The position numbers and the translations under genes were made by a program. A stretch of 55,868 bases of DNA, from NCBI GenBank assembly GCA_937921555.1, contig CAKZUV010000071.1, positions 1 through 55,868 on the forward strand. The letters are read 5' to 3'. This document shows, piece after piece, positions 32,443-40,329 of the stretch; positions within the stretch are counted from its first letter, which is position 1; every line of letters starts with the position of its first letter. The DNA comes from an uncultured Saprospiraceae bacterium (lineage in GTDB: Bacteria; Bacteroidota; Bacteroidia; Chitinophagales; Saprospiraceae). The notes below the pieces were generated by a model that was not told where the DNA came from, made no database searches, and saw only the letters and a program-made list of their open reading frames with translations.

Positions 32443-33228
32443 ATGACTCCTCAACAACCATTAACAGCACCAAATCTGGCACAGCTCCAAAACCAGATCC
32501 ATGAAAAATTTGCTGCAGCGAATCGAAAACCCAACGCCACTGTGATCGGAAACTGGTTAAGCCTAAACGGCATAACCACCCACACCGGAGCGGATAAACA
32601 TTATCGAGCGATCAACGCCTACTCCAACAGCCGGTTGTCTCAAATCAAAAACCAGCTGATTGGAATCCAGCGGCCAAGACCATTAAAAGCCTTTTCGATT
32701 GGGAGTATTTTGCATCAATTGATTTTGGAGCCAGAATTGGCGGAGGCTCAGGATTATGTGTTTTTGACTCCTGCGCCTATTCGCCATTTATTAGCTGCTA
32801 AAAAATCGGCGATTCGTAATAGACTTTTGAAACGGGTTTTGAGCAACGAAGAAACGCAAGTCGAGCAAGTCTTTACCTGGACCGATGCGAAAACCAAATT
32901 GCCTTGCAAGGCGAAGGTGGATATTGCTTATAGAAATCAACGTGGATTGCATATAATCGATTTAAAGTCTACTGCAGCGAAAGATCTCGATACGTTCTTA
33001 GCAGATTGTAAAAAGTATGAGTACGTGCGACAGGCGGCTTTTTATCTGGATGGTACGGGAGCGGAAACGGTTACGATTTACGGGATTCAGAAACGAGCGC
33101 CTTATCGGGTTTTTCGGAAGCGGTATACCAAACAGGAATTGGAGGAAGGGAGATGGATGTATGGGTTTATTTTGGGGAAGGTGATCGAGAATAAAGAAAA
33201 GTTAATACCGAGATTAGGGATTGATTGA
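32443..33228 (+). CDS. PD-(D/E)XK nuclease, RecE/DUF3799-like exonuclease
   Basis: I place the start at 32443 (MTPQQPLTAPNLAQLQ), giving 261 residues; the frame opens upstream at 32308 but that stretch reads as low-complexity filler. The pattern ADKHYRAINAYSNSRLSQIK followed by AFSIGSILHQLILEP is that of exonuclease VIII/RecB-type nucleases. Catalytic positions are visible: His91 and Glu97 (HQLILEP), Asp160 (CKAKVDIAY), Asp173-x-Lys175 (IDLKST), and a later YEYVRQAAFYLD (the Q/Y motif). It probably resects linear dsDNA for homologous recombination. Confidence 0.75.
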   Translation: MTPQQPLTAPNLAQLQNQIHEKFAAANRKPNATVIGNWLSLNGITTHTGADKHYRAINAYSNSRLSQIKNQLIGIQRPRPLKAFSIGSILHQLILEPELAEAQDYVFLTPAPIRHLLAAKKSAIRNRLLKRVLSNEETQVEQVFTWTDAKTKLPCKAKVDIAYRNQRGLHIIDLKSTAAKDLDTFLADCKKYEYVRQAAFYLDGTGAETVTIYGIQKRAPYRVFRKRYTKQELEEGRWMYGFILGKVIENKEKLIPRLGID

Positions 33229-33278
33229 AAAATAGATCAGACGGAGCGAAGATTAAATCCTTACAAACTAAGGTAGTA

Positions 33279-34097
33279 TCATTTCTCCCAAACAATACTG
33301 AGAATATTTTTAAAAGATTCCGTTACGATACAATATTCATAGAATTCCGTATCCTCTTCATAATCATTTAGTTTAAAATAGGTTGATTTAGAGATCGACT
33401 GTTGCAATTCTTCTTTTTTATATATCGGTTTATAGTCTGATTGAATATATTCTAGTGCTACTGAATCTACAGGAGGCGGTAGCTTAACAATATCATTTAC
33501 AAATACTCTTAGGTCATCAGATTTTTTCCAATACCTTACTTTTCCATTAAAAATATGAAAGATCGCTATCGGATGCAATCCAGTATCAAAATATTTAAAC
33601 ACAACAGAGGTTAAACTTGTAATAAACCGTTCAGCTAATTTTTTTATCAATTTCGGGCCAAAGAACTTTCCTTTTGCCTCTGAGAAGAATAAAGTAGTTG
33701 GCATTAAATATTCTGTTGCAAACTGATTTGCTTCATACTCTTGAAAGCCTCTTTTAAGTTTTTTTTCAACATTATTAAACCATTCAAGGCTAACGTTATC
33801 ATCATGAAGTGGACTTCCTTTGTGCATTTCTAAATGTCCTAATTCATGCGCAATTGCAAACCGTCTTCGCCCTTCATATCGGATATCTGAATTTATGAAT
33901 ATAGTACAAATCCTTTTGCCATAAACAATTCTACCATCTGTCTTGCCCATTGACTTATATTGCAGAACTCCTCCTCTACCTAGGACAACATCCTCCAAAG
34001 TAAAATCATTAGGATCCTCCATTCCAATTTCTTCTCTTAACCTTATAGCTGCTAGTTTTCCTTTATTCATCTTCAGAACTGGCATCAATTTCATCAA
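33279..34097 (-). CDS. ImmA/IrrE-family metallopeptidase, CapP-like position next to CBASS
   Basis: The 272-residue protein carries the zinc motif HELGH (residues 84-88) in RRRFAIAHELGHLEMHKGS. A second conserved segment, EYEANQFATEYLMP, supplies the third ligand Glu. This is the ImmA/IrrE family, whose members cleave repressors or anti-sigma-like partners. It is the third gene of a leftward operon with the sigma-like and the 139-residue proteins, overlapping the latter by 35 bp. The operon is divergent from a CBASS operon. CapP proteases of this family are known to release CBASS repression by cleaving CapH; a comparable role is inference here. Confidence 0.8.
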   Translation of the reverse strand: MMKLMPVLKMNKGKLAAIRLREEIGMEDPNDFTLEDVVLGRGGVLQYKSMGKTDGRIVYGKRICTIFINSDIRYEGRRRFAIAHELGHLEMHKGSPLHDDNVSLEWFNNVEKKLKRGFQEYEANQFATEYLMPTTLFFSEAKGKFFGPKLIKKLAERFITSLTSVVFKYFDTGLHPIAIFHIFNGKVRYWKKSDDLRVFVNDIVKLPPPVDSVALEYIQSDYKPIYKKEELQQSISKSTYFKLNDYEEDTEFYEYCIVTESFKNILSIVWEK

Positions 34098-34482
34098 ACA
34101 AAGCAGTTAAGTCTAACTGCTCTAAGATATTACTCATTTCTTCCTTAGTCATTTTATCAAAGTTTCGATAATTAGCCGCTAACCCATATTCATCTACATG
34201 TTTTTTGAAAATAGAAAAGACGTTTTCTTTGTCCTTATCTTTTAAGGATTGTAACCGGCCCGATGCTTCTGCGATAGAAATGACTCTTGCAACTCTAACC
34301 TTTTGAATATGAGTTTTTGATTTAAAAAGTATTTGCTTGATAAGCTTTCTGTATTTCTCAGATTGTCCCTCGTAGATTTCTTCAATATCAGCAAGTGTAT
34401 CTCGATCATTTGAATAATCTTTATCCAAATAAGAACTAAGTAATCCGTCTTCAATTTTTTTTAATAACTCCTTTTTACTCAT
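34063..34482 (-). CDS. Unknown helical 139-residue protein between sigma-like and ImmA genes
   Basis: It is predicted to be all-helical and highly charged, with no clear HTH, membrane or signal segment. It contains TLADIEEIYEGQSEKYRKLIKQI, HIQKVRVARVISIAEASGRLQSLKDK, and an acidic C-terminus LEQLDLTALFDEIDASSEDE. It overlaps the sigma-like gene by 8 bp and the protease gene by 35 bp, so the three are coupled. Position and size suit an anti-sigma or protease-substrate role (compare CapH in CapH/CapP pairs), but I see no sequence evidence for this and do not recognise the family. Confidence 0.6.
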   Translation of the reverse strand: MSKKELLKKIEDGLLSSYLDKDYSNDRDTLADIEEIYEGQSEKYRKLIKQILFKSKTHIQKVRVARVISIAEASGRLQSLKDKDKENVFSIFKKHVDEYGLAANYRNFDKMTKEEMSNILEQLDLTALFDEIDASSEDE

Positions 34483-35044
34483 TACTTTTAGAATTTAGTA
34501 ATTCTCTAATTGGGTTGAGTTTTCTTTCCAGTCTTTTTATTCCCTTATAAACTTCTTTTATATCGAGTTTCCAAAAATCAGCAATATATTGTGGTTTTTT
34601 CATTTCGTCCATCCAAGATTCAAATATCATACCTTCAATCTCATCGGGCGGTGGAATATTTTCACTTAACCTTTTACTTAATTTAACTTTTAACGCTTCA
34701 GTCTCAACACTGTTTCCAGAATCAAGACCTGAAAAATTTTCCAACTTGACTTCGTAGTCGATGCTCATGACTTTCCCACCATACTGATCATTGTATTGAC
34801 TAATTAAGCTTTTAACAGCTAAAAATAAAAAACTTTTAAAGGAATAGGATTTATTCCACTTTCTTACACCTGTAACAGTTTTTTCGAAAATATCGCCTAC
34901 TAGCTTTTCTGCAGATACAACATCATTTCCTTTCATTTGATTTAGAGCATAAGTTACTAAATCATGGAAAAGTAACACAAGATTGTGAGACTCCAATTCG
35001 TCTAAAATTTCTTTAGGCGTTGCTATGTTTTTATCTGATTTCAA
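34475..35044 (-). CDS. Sigma-70-like (ECF-type) protein
   Basis: The protein has 189 residues. A region-2-like segment (SAEKLVGDIFEKTVTGVRKWNKSYSFKSFLFLAVKSLISQYNDQYG) follows the pattern of ECF sigma factors. The C-terminus, KPQYIADFWKLDIKEVYKGIKRLERKLNPI, looks like a region-4 HTH (iAexlxixxxxVykxxkRLxRxL). The middle segment (residues 95-140) is a linker. It is the first gene of the leftward operon and directly faces the CBASS operon across 119 bp. Promoter recognition for its own operon, the CBASS operon, or both is inferred. It could instead be a catalytically silent sigma-like adaptor. Confidence 0.6.
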   Translation of the reverse strand: MKSDKNIATPKEILDELESHNLVLLFHDLVTYALNQMKGNDVVSAEKLVGDIFEKTVTGVRKWNKSYSFKSFLFLAVKSLISQYNDQYGGKVMSIDYEVKLENFSGLDSGNSVETEALKVKLSKRLSENIPPPDEIEGMIFESWMDEMKKPQYIADFWKLDIKEVYKGIKRLERKLNPIRELLNSKSNE

Positions 35045-35070
35045 TAATAATAGCTCAGTTTTTGAAAAAA

Positions 35071-35088
35071 TTTGCCGTTGATGGCAAA
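35071..35088. promoter_or_regulatory. Dyad TTTGCC-N6-GGCAAA in the shared sigma-like/CBASS control region
   Basis: TTTGCC (35071-35076) and GGCAAA (35083-35088) form a perfect 6-bp inverted repeat. It lies 27 bp from the sigma-like gene start and 76 bp before the CBASS effector start, a position suitable for an operator of both. Confidence 0.5.
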
Positions 35089-35163
35089 AAATGAAAAAAT
35101 ATCAGCTTATATAGGTGTAGGGAAGAACAATAATACACAAAAGGTACCTAATACATAGACACT

Positions 35164-35988
35164 ATGAATAGATTTTTCTTAAAGATTATGGCTGTAGTCG
35201 GATTTTTTATTTCAGCTAAATGGTTTGCAAGCAATGAGTTACGACCAAATTTATACGGGATGGCGATAGGTTCAGCTGTCACTCTTCTAATAGATACGGT
35301 AATATTTTTTCGGAGGGAGCGAAACTTTTTACAACTCTACTTTAACTCCTTAATTCTAAACCGGGATAAAGAAATTAGACTTTCAATTGCCTACTTATAT
35401 AAAATTGAATGCCACGGTAAATATCTTTTGGTTCGAAATGACCGATTTGATAATGTTGCTTACCAACCAGTAGGTGGAGTATATAAATATTTTCATCCAG
35501 AGGCTACTGACAATTTACTGAAGATGTCAGTCATTCCAGATAATGCTATTGAAAATGATAGAAAAAGCGAATTTGACTTACGCTCAAAAATGAAAAATCG
35601 GAAATATTTAAGAAAGTTTCTTAAATGGTTTTATGATTCAAAAGAAAGAGAAATAGATCCATGGAGGGAATTCCATGAGGAATTGATTGAGCCTAATATT
35701 CTACCAGCAGAGCACTTTAGCTTTATTTACTATAAGTTGGTCGCGCAACATTTTGAACCAATAAAAAAAGATGAACATTACGGAATTGACACTTTTAAAT
35801 ATGTTGATGTCTATACACCTAGGTTTATAAATCAAAAACAAAAAGATGAAGTTGAAAAACTTCTAGAAATCAAAAGTGATAAATTTATTTGGGTCACAGA
35901 AGCTGAAATCAGGAAAAAACGTAGTAAAGAAGGTAAACGAATTGCACCTCATACAAATAAAATATTTTTCAACAAAAAATTAAACTAA
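35164..35988 (+). CDS. cap16: CBASS effector: two-transmembrane plus NUDIX-like domain (Cap16-like)
   Basis: The 274 residues begin with two hydrophobic helices (about 5-23 and 31-49), forming a small membrane anchor. The rest is a SMODS-associated NUDIX domain: IECHGKYLLVRNDRFDNVAYQPVGGVYKYF, then a NUDIX-box core REFHEEL (168-174) in DPWREFHEELIEPNIL. The box is incomplete relative to Gx5Ex7REUxEExGU, so ligand sensing is more likely than hydrolysis. The known family (Cap16) perturbs the inner membrane when the NUDIX domain binds a cyclic nucleotide. It is the first gene of the CBASS operon and overlaps the cyclase gene by one base. Confidence 0.75.
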   Translation: MNRFFLKIMAVVGFFISAKWFASNELRPNLYGMAIGSAVTLLIDTVIFFRRERNFLQLYFNSLILNRDKEIRLSIAYLYKIECHGKYLLVRNDRFDNVAYQPVGGVYKYFHPEATDNLLKMSVIPDNAIENDRKSEFDLRSKMKNRKYLRKFLKWFYDSKEREIDPWREFHEELIEPNILPAEHFSFIYYKLVAQHFEPIKKDEHYGIDTFKYVDVYTPRFINQKQKDEVEKLLEIKSDKFIWVTEAEIRKKRSKEGKRIAPHTNKIFFNKKLN

Positions 35989-37115
35989 TGTTAGTAATTG
36001 AAACTAGAGCAACTCAGATGGATGATTTGCTCAACGAAATGGCAAAAGAAGTTCAACTTGATGAAGCTAGATATAAAAGAATGATATCAAGCTATGAAGC
36101 GGTTAGTACTTGGATCGAATCTGACGAGAAATTTTTCAAACCATTTAAGTATAAAATTTATCCTCACGGTTCGGTTAGAATATTTACAACGGTAAAGCCC
36201 ATAGGAAAAGATGAATTTGATTTAGACATGGTTCTCCATTTTATGATTAGTACTATACTTCATAGTCCCGAAAGAATTTATTCTGAGCTAAAACGCAGAC
36301 TTAATGAGCATAAGACTTACCGTGGAATGCTTGAGCCAAAAAGTAGAGTTCTAAGATTAAACTATTCAGGTGATTTTCATATGGACTTGATGCCAGGTGT
36401 TCAGGATAATAGATTGGATGAGAATAAAATAAGAGTGCCTGATCGTACCCTTGGGATGTGGGTCAGCAGCAACCCGAGAGGATATGCAGATTGGTTCATG
36501 AAAAAAGCGAATATGGTAAAACTAAGTCTATTGGAAAAAAGCTTTAGCAATGAGAAAATTCAAGCAGATAACTTCAATAATAAAAAGCCATTACAGCGCG
36601 CAGTTCAGCTGATAAAACGTTATCGTGATATTTACTTTGAAAAGGATGACCAATACAAAACAAGAAGCATTATTTTGACAACAATAGCTGGACAATTCTA
36701 CGGCGGAGAGGATAGTATTTTTGAAACAGTAGATAATATTATCTCAAAAATCCAATTACAGTCTAGCTTTCCTGAGAGACTCAAAGTTTTTAATCCCGTT
36801 AATCCTGAGGAGGACTTTACAGACAAATGGGATAAAGAGCCTCAATATTATGAAGAATTTAAAAAATTTGTTGTTCACCTTCATAATGAATGGCAAAAAC
36901 TAAAAAAGGAAAATGGAGTAATTGAAGAATCAAGAATCTTCAAGGGATTATTTGGAGACAAATTATTTACCGATGTACAGTTACGGAGAACCGCGGGGAT
37001 TAGTACACAACGTAAAAGTGGGGATTTGGTAATTTCTAGAGATACCGGAATAATTTCTAAGACCAGAGACTCTAATTATGACAAAATAAGAAAAAATACA
37101 TTTTTCGGAGAATGA
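35988..37115 (+). CDS. CD-NTase: CBASS cyclic-oligonucleotide synthase (SMODS domain)
   Basis: The 375 residues carry the polymerase-beta-type nucleotidyltransferase site: GS at residues 61-62 in YPHGSVRIF, the paired acids Asp78/Asp80 in KDEFDLDMVLHF, and a third Asp133 in FHMDLMPG. The SMODS layout and the C-terminal helical region (PLQRAVQLIKRYRDIYFEK) fit CBASS cyclases, which make cyclic di- or trinucleotides on phage infection. The ATG overlaps the effector stop (TAATG). The next gene, an E2-like protein, overlaps the 3' end by 4 bp and should modify or prime this enzyme. The nucleotide product cannot be predicted from sequence by eye. Confidence 0.85.
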   Translation: MLVIETRATQMDDLLNEMAKEVQLDEARYKRMISSYEAVSTWIESDEKFFKPFKYKIYPHGSVRIFTTVKPIGKDEFDLDMVLHFMISTILHSPERIYSELKRRLNEHKTYRGMLEPKSRVLRLNYSGDFHMDLMPGVQDNRLDENKIRVPDRTLGMWVSSNPRGYADWFMKKANMVKLSLLEKSFSNEKIQADNFNNKKPLQRAVQLIKRYRDIYFEKDDQYKTRSIILTTIAGQFYGGEDSIFETVDNIISKIQLQSSFPERLKVFNPVNPEEDFTDKWDKEPQYYEEFKKFVVHLHNEWQKLKKENGVIEESRIFKGLFGDKLFTDVQLRRTAGISTQRKSGDLVISRDTGIISKTRDSNYDKIRKNTFFGE

Positions 37116-37549
37116 AAAAAACAAACAACAAGAAATCTGTGTCCCAACAACTTGGAAACATGAAGGCTAAATACAAATATTTTAAATCGGTGATAAAAAG
37201 AAATTCTATTATTATCAATGGAAAACTTCGTCCTACTGCAAGAAGCGAAGAATATAGCTTTGTTCTTCAATACACCATTAATAAAAAGCCAAGGATTAAA
37301 ATCATCTCACCAAAACTTGTCAAAAATAGTAAGGGCGATGATATTCCACATATGTATAATCAAAAGCATCTTTGCTTATATCAGCCGAAATACAACGAAT
37401 TTAAAAATTCTGATTTCTTATCTGAAACTATAATTCCCTGGATCTCTCTTTGGTTATATTACTATGAACAGTGGCATATAACTGGTGATTGGCTTGGCGG
37501 AGGAGAACATCCTATACTCAAAAAAAGAAATAATGCGAAGAAAAGATAA
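37112..37549 (+). CDS. E2-like ubiquitin-conjugating protein of type II-short CBASS
   Basis: The 145 residues follow the prokaryotic E2-like pattern of type II CBASS: beta-strand YSFVLQYTINKKPRIKIISP, the HMYNQKHLCLYQPKYNEF segment with candidate catalytic Cys88 (and His86), and the family's closing pattern IIPWISLWLYYYEQWHITGDWLGGGEHP. There is no E1 or JAB gene in the operon, which defines the type II-short class. In known cases the E2 conjugates to or activates the CD-NTase. It overlaps the cyclase gene by 4 bp and the fourth operon gene by 17 bp. Confidence 0.8.
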   Translation: MKKTNNKKSVSQQLGNMKAKYKYFKSVIKRNSIIINGKLRPTARSEEYSFVLQYTINKKPRIKIISPKLVKNSKGDDIPHMYNQKHLCLYQPKYNEFKNSDFLSETIIPWISLWLYYYEQWHITGDWLGGGEHPILKKRNNAKKR

Positions 37550-38609
37550 ATACATCATGAATGGGGCAGGTATTGGAATCATATCAGTATCTGTAATAGA
37601 CATACTTTTACAATATCTAGAACATCGTGACGCCAACCTTCCATTTACTTGGGAATCCTTCAATGGGCGTAGAACCGCTGAGCGTGGGGCGCTAGGAGGA
37701 ATCGCTGGTGGATTTTTAGGATATGGATTCTATAATCATAAAATAGCTCAAGAAGCCAAGTTACCTTTTGATCCTGATGCTTATTTGAGTGAGTTACTTA
37801 AAACTGAACAACTTAGTTCAGATCCTAAGCTATCAAAAAAAATGAATTCACTTTCTAGACAAATGAAAATGTGGCTATGGAATGAATTCAAAACAGAACT
37901 CGTGAAATTTCCAGAAGGAACAGGGTCATTGGTTAAAAAACTTGCTCTTGCTTCGTGGTCTGATATTGATCTATTATTACCTTTTAGTAAAAAAAAATCA
38001 AGAACTTCCATAGAAGAAACATACAAAAATGTATATAAAGTTGTTACGGATAAATTTGCAGGTAAGGCAAAAGTATCTAGAAATACTCGAAGCATTCGAT
38101 TGTTGTTATCTTATGATGGAGATGATTTCGATATTGATATTGTTCCAGGAAAAGAAATAAATGACTATAGAAAAGATGGCAAATTGAATTTATACGTCAA
38201 CCCAAGATGGCCTTGGCAAAACGGAGGGCGATTTAAAACGGATGCTAATACTCAGAAATCAATTTCTTCTAATGACCCAAATGTGAGAGCTACCATTATG
38301 CTACTAAAATTATATAATAATATAAACGGACTTGATATTTCTCCATTGGTTATAGAGACTCATACTGTAAACGCATTTTCAAGGAGAAAGTATGCTATTC
38401 AAAATTCAATAACAGAAAATTTGTTAATTGCAATGGAGCATCTTTCTGACAAAATAACGAACCTTAAATTAGAAGATCCTGCTAATTCAAATAACAATCT
38501 CCATCGTAAAATCACCTCGCAATCGGCAGAAAAAATTGTCGTGCAGCTGAGAAAGGATATATACCGCATCGAATCTAATCCACAATATATAAAGGAAATA
38601 TTCTTATAG
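37533..38609 (+). CDS. Second nucleotidyltransferase in the CBASS operon, with hydrophobic Gly-rich N-terminus
   Basis: I choose the start at 37533 (MRRKDKYIMN), giving 358 residues; a later Met at 37557 is possible. A Gly-rich hydrophobic N-terminus (GAGIGIISVSVIDILLQYL; GALGGIAGGFLGYGFY) precedes a polymerase-beta-type nucleotidyltransferase. It has GS at residues 131-132 (PEGTGSLVKKLA), Asp144/Asp146 in SDIDLLLPF and a third acid Asp202 in DFDIDIVPG. All key residues are intact. An OAS/CCA-like helical region follows. It overlaps the E2-like gene by 17 bp, so it is the fourth operon gene. It could be a second cyclase, a nucleotidyltransferase modifying an operon partner, or an inactivating enzyme; I cannot decide. 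Confidence 0.7.
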   Translation: MRRKDKYIMNGAGIGIISVSVIDILLQYLEHRDANLPFTWESFNGRRTAERGALGGIAGGFLGYGFYNHKIAQEAKLPFDPDAYLSELLKTEQLSSDPKLSKKMNSLSRQMKMWLWNEFKTELVKFPEGTGSLVKKLALASWSDIDLLLPFSKKKSRTSIEETYKNVYKVVTDKFAGKAKVSRNTRSIRLLLSYDGDDFDIDIVPGKEINDYRKDGKLNLYVNPRWPWQNGGRFKTDANTQKSISSNDPNVRATIMLLKLYNNINGLDISPLVIETHTVNAFSRRKYAIQNSITENLLIAMEHLSDKITNLKLEDPANSNNNLHRKITSQSAEKIVVQLRKDIYRIESNPQYIKEIFL

Positions 38610-38760
38610 AAGCAAAGAGCTTAATTATGTTCTCCACTAGGAGGTAACTATAAGTGTGCGATTTCTTTAGGAATTATATATTGATAATTTACTCAGTAAT
38701 TGGTCCATTGCTTCGTATTAAGTATCTCCTTATGATAAATTTTTTAATTAAATTATTTCC

Positions 38761-40320
38761 ATGTCAAGAAAAAGAAAAGTAGAAACCAGTAGTTATAATT
38801 TTTTAGTTACTGAAGTACGTAATCCCAATTCTGGACTTATAGAGCAAGCTAGTTACTGGCTTGGGTTATCAAAAGAAAAAATATCTAAACTAAGGTATAA
38901 TATTCAGACAGGAAGAGTAAAAAAAGAATGCCCATTTTGTAAGTCTCGTTTAATAGTAAAATATAGCAGAAATAATAAAAATCCATTTTTCTCACACACT
39001 AAAATAGCTGATGACAGAAAATGCCATTTGATAGATGAAAATATGCCTCTTGAAAAAAAGAGAATTCAACAATATAACTATGGAAAAGAAAGTCAAGAGC
39101 ATATTGAACTGAAAGAGTTTATTGAAAAATACTTATCTATTGATCCATTGACAAAAAACTTACTGGTTGAGAAGATAATGAAAGGCGAAGCGACTCCTTA
39201 TGAATGGAAGAAACCAGATGTGAGCTGTACTTACGATTCTACTTCAATAGTATTTGAAGTTCAAATTTCTAACACATGGTTATCTGATATAGTCGAGCGA
39301 GATAAATTTTACATGGCTAATAAAATTCAAATTCTATGGATTTTCAATGAATTTGATCCAAAAAGTCCGGATTTTAAAACTACTCATAGTGACATTTTTT
39401 ACAACAATCCAGAGATCAATTTATTTGTATTAGATGAAGAAGCTAAGGAGTATTCGAATGAAAAGGGAAAACTTTATTTTAATTGTTGGTTTAAAGAACC
39501 ATCCATAAATTATCAATCCTTAACCCTTGAGCATACGTGGAAAAATTCAATGGTTAGCCTTTCAGAATTAAGTTTTGATTCTAACGAATGTAAGCCATAT
39601 TTCAAAAAGATAATGGACTTGAGGGATAGCATGAAAAAGGAGATTGAAAAAATTAAAAAAGAAAGAAAAGAAAGAATAGAAGCAGAACGTTTAGCTTGGA
39701 AAAAAAATCAAAAAGATAAAAAGGAATCTCTAATTCGTAAACTGATCTCAATAGACAAAATCTACAAAGCCAAAGATCTTTCAATTTATGAGATAAATGA
39801 ATTAGAGGAAGTTCTTAAGGATGAATCTCAGAAACAATTCCTCGAAGAGAAAAGAGCGATCGAAATTGAAAGGGAACTTAAGATTAAAAAAGAAATTCCA
39901 AAAATATACGATCGTTTTCAAAAATACATTACAAGCGATATAGTTAAGGGGAATATTATTGCTGATAACGGTAAGAAAATATCTGTTAAAGAGCTTACAG
40001 AATACTCAATCCAATTTCTCGAAAATTCATATAAAAAGCCTAAAATAAGTTATAAGAATTTTGAAAAATTCGGATTCGCTATATCCCATTTTTTTGGAGA
40101 ATCAGGAAGTAAACTATTTTCAAGAATTAGTAATTTTTGTCAAGGGCAGGATTACTGGACTTCTATTAAAATTTACAAGAAGTGTATGGGAAATTCAAAT
40201 CATAATTCCGACATACGCGATTTTTGGAAGTTTTGCCTTAACGTAGAAACTCACAATAATGACACCCTCGATGTTCTTATACTAGGCCTTAAAAAAATGG
40301 AAGATTTAGAAGAAGAATAA
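38761..40320 (+). CDS. CoiA/DUF6035-like protein: zinc ribbon and PD-(D/E)XK nuclease with coiled coil
   Basis: The 519-residue protein begins with a CoiA-like zinc knuckle (ECPFCKSRLIVKYSRNNKNPFFSH...CHL, Cys57/Cys60 and Cys88 region). Residues 110-175 form a PD-(D/E)XK core: HIELKEFIEK, KPDVSCTYD (Asp153) and VFEVQIS (Glu166, Gln168, the ExQ variant). Residues about 280-390 are coiled-coil (MKKEIEKIKKERKERIEAERLAWKKNQKDKKESL). The C-terminal region is helical and unknown. CoiA proteins promote DNA uptake and recombination. Related DUF6035 proteins lie in defence islands. It starts 151 bp after the CBASS operon and has its own ATG; coupling is uncertain. Confidence 0.65.
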   Translation: MSRKRKVETSSYNFLVTEVRNPNSGLIEQASYWLGLSKEKISKLRYNIQTGRVKKECPFCKSRLIVKYSRNNKNPFFSHTKIADDRKCHLIDENMPLEKKRIQQYNYGKESQEHIELKEFIEKYLSIDPLTKNLLVEKIMKGEATPYEWKKPDVSCTYDSTSIVFEVQISNTWLSDIVERDKFYMANKIQILWIFNEFDPKSPDFKTTHSDIFYNNPEINLFVLDEEAKEYSNEKGKLYFNCWFKEPSINYQSLTLEHTWKNSMVSLSELSFDSNECKPYFKKIMDLRDSMKKEIEKIKKERKERIEAERLAWKKNQKDKKESLIRKLISIDKIYKAKDLSIYEINELEEVLKDESQKQFLEEKRAIEIERELKIKKEIPKIYDRFQKYITSDIVKGNIIADNGKKISVKELTEYSIQFLENSYKKPKISYKNFEKFGFAISHFFGESGSKLFSRISNFCQGQDYWTSIKIYKKCMGNSNHNSDIRDFWKFCLNVETHNNDTLDVLILGLKKMEDLEEE

Positions 40321-40329
40321 GGCCCCCAC

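Noticed and set aside
20099-33228. Complete integrative conjugative element
   Set aside because: Integrase, HTH proteins and a primase-helicase are present, but no relaxase, coupling protein or transfer genes are visible, so conjugation cannot be claimed.
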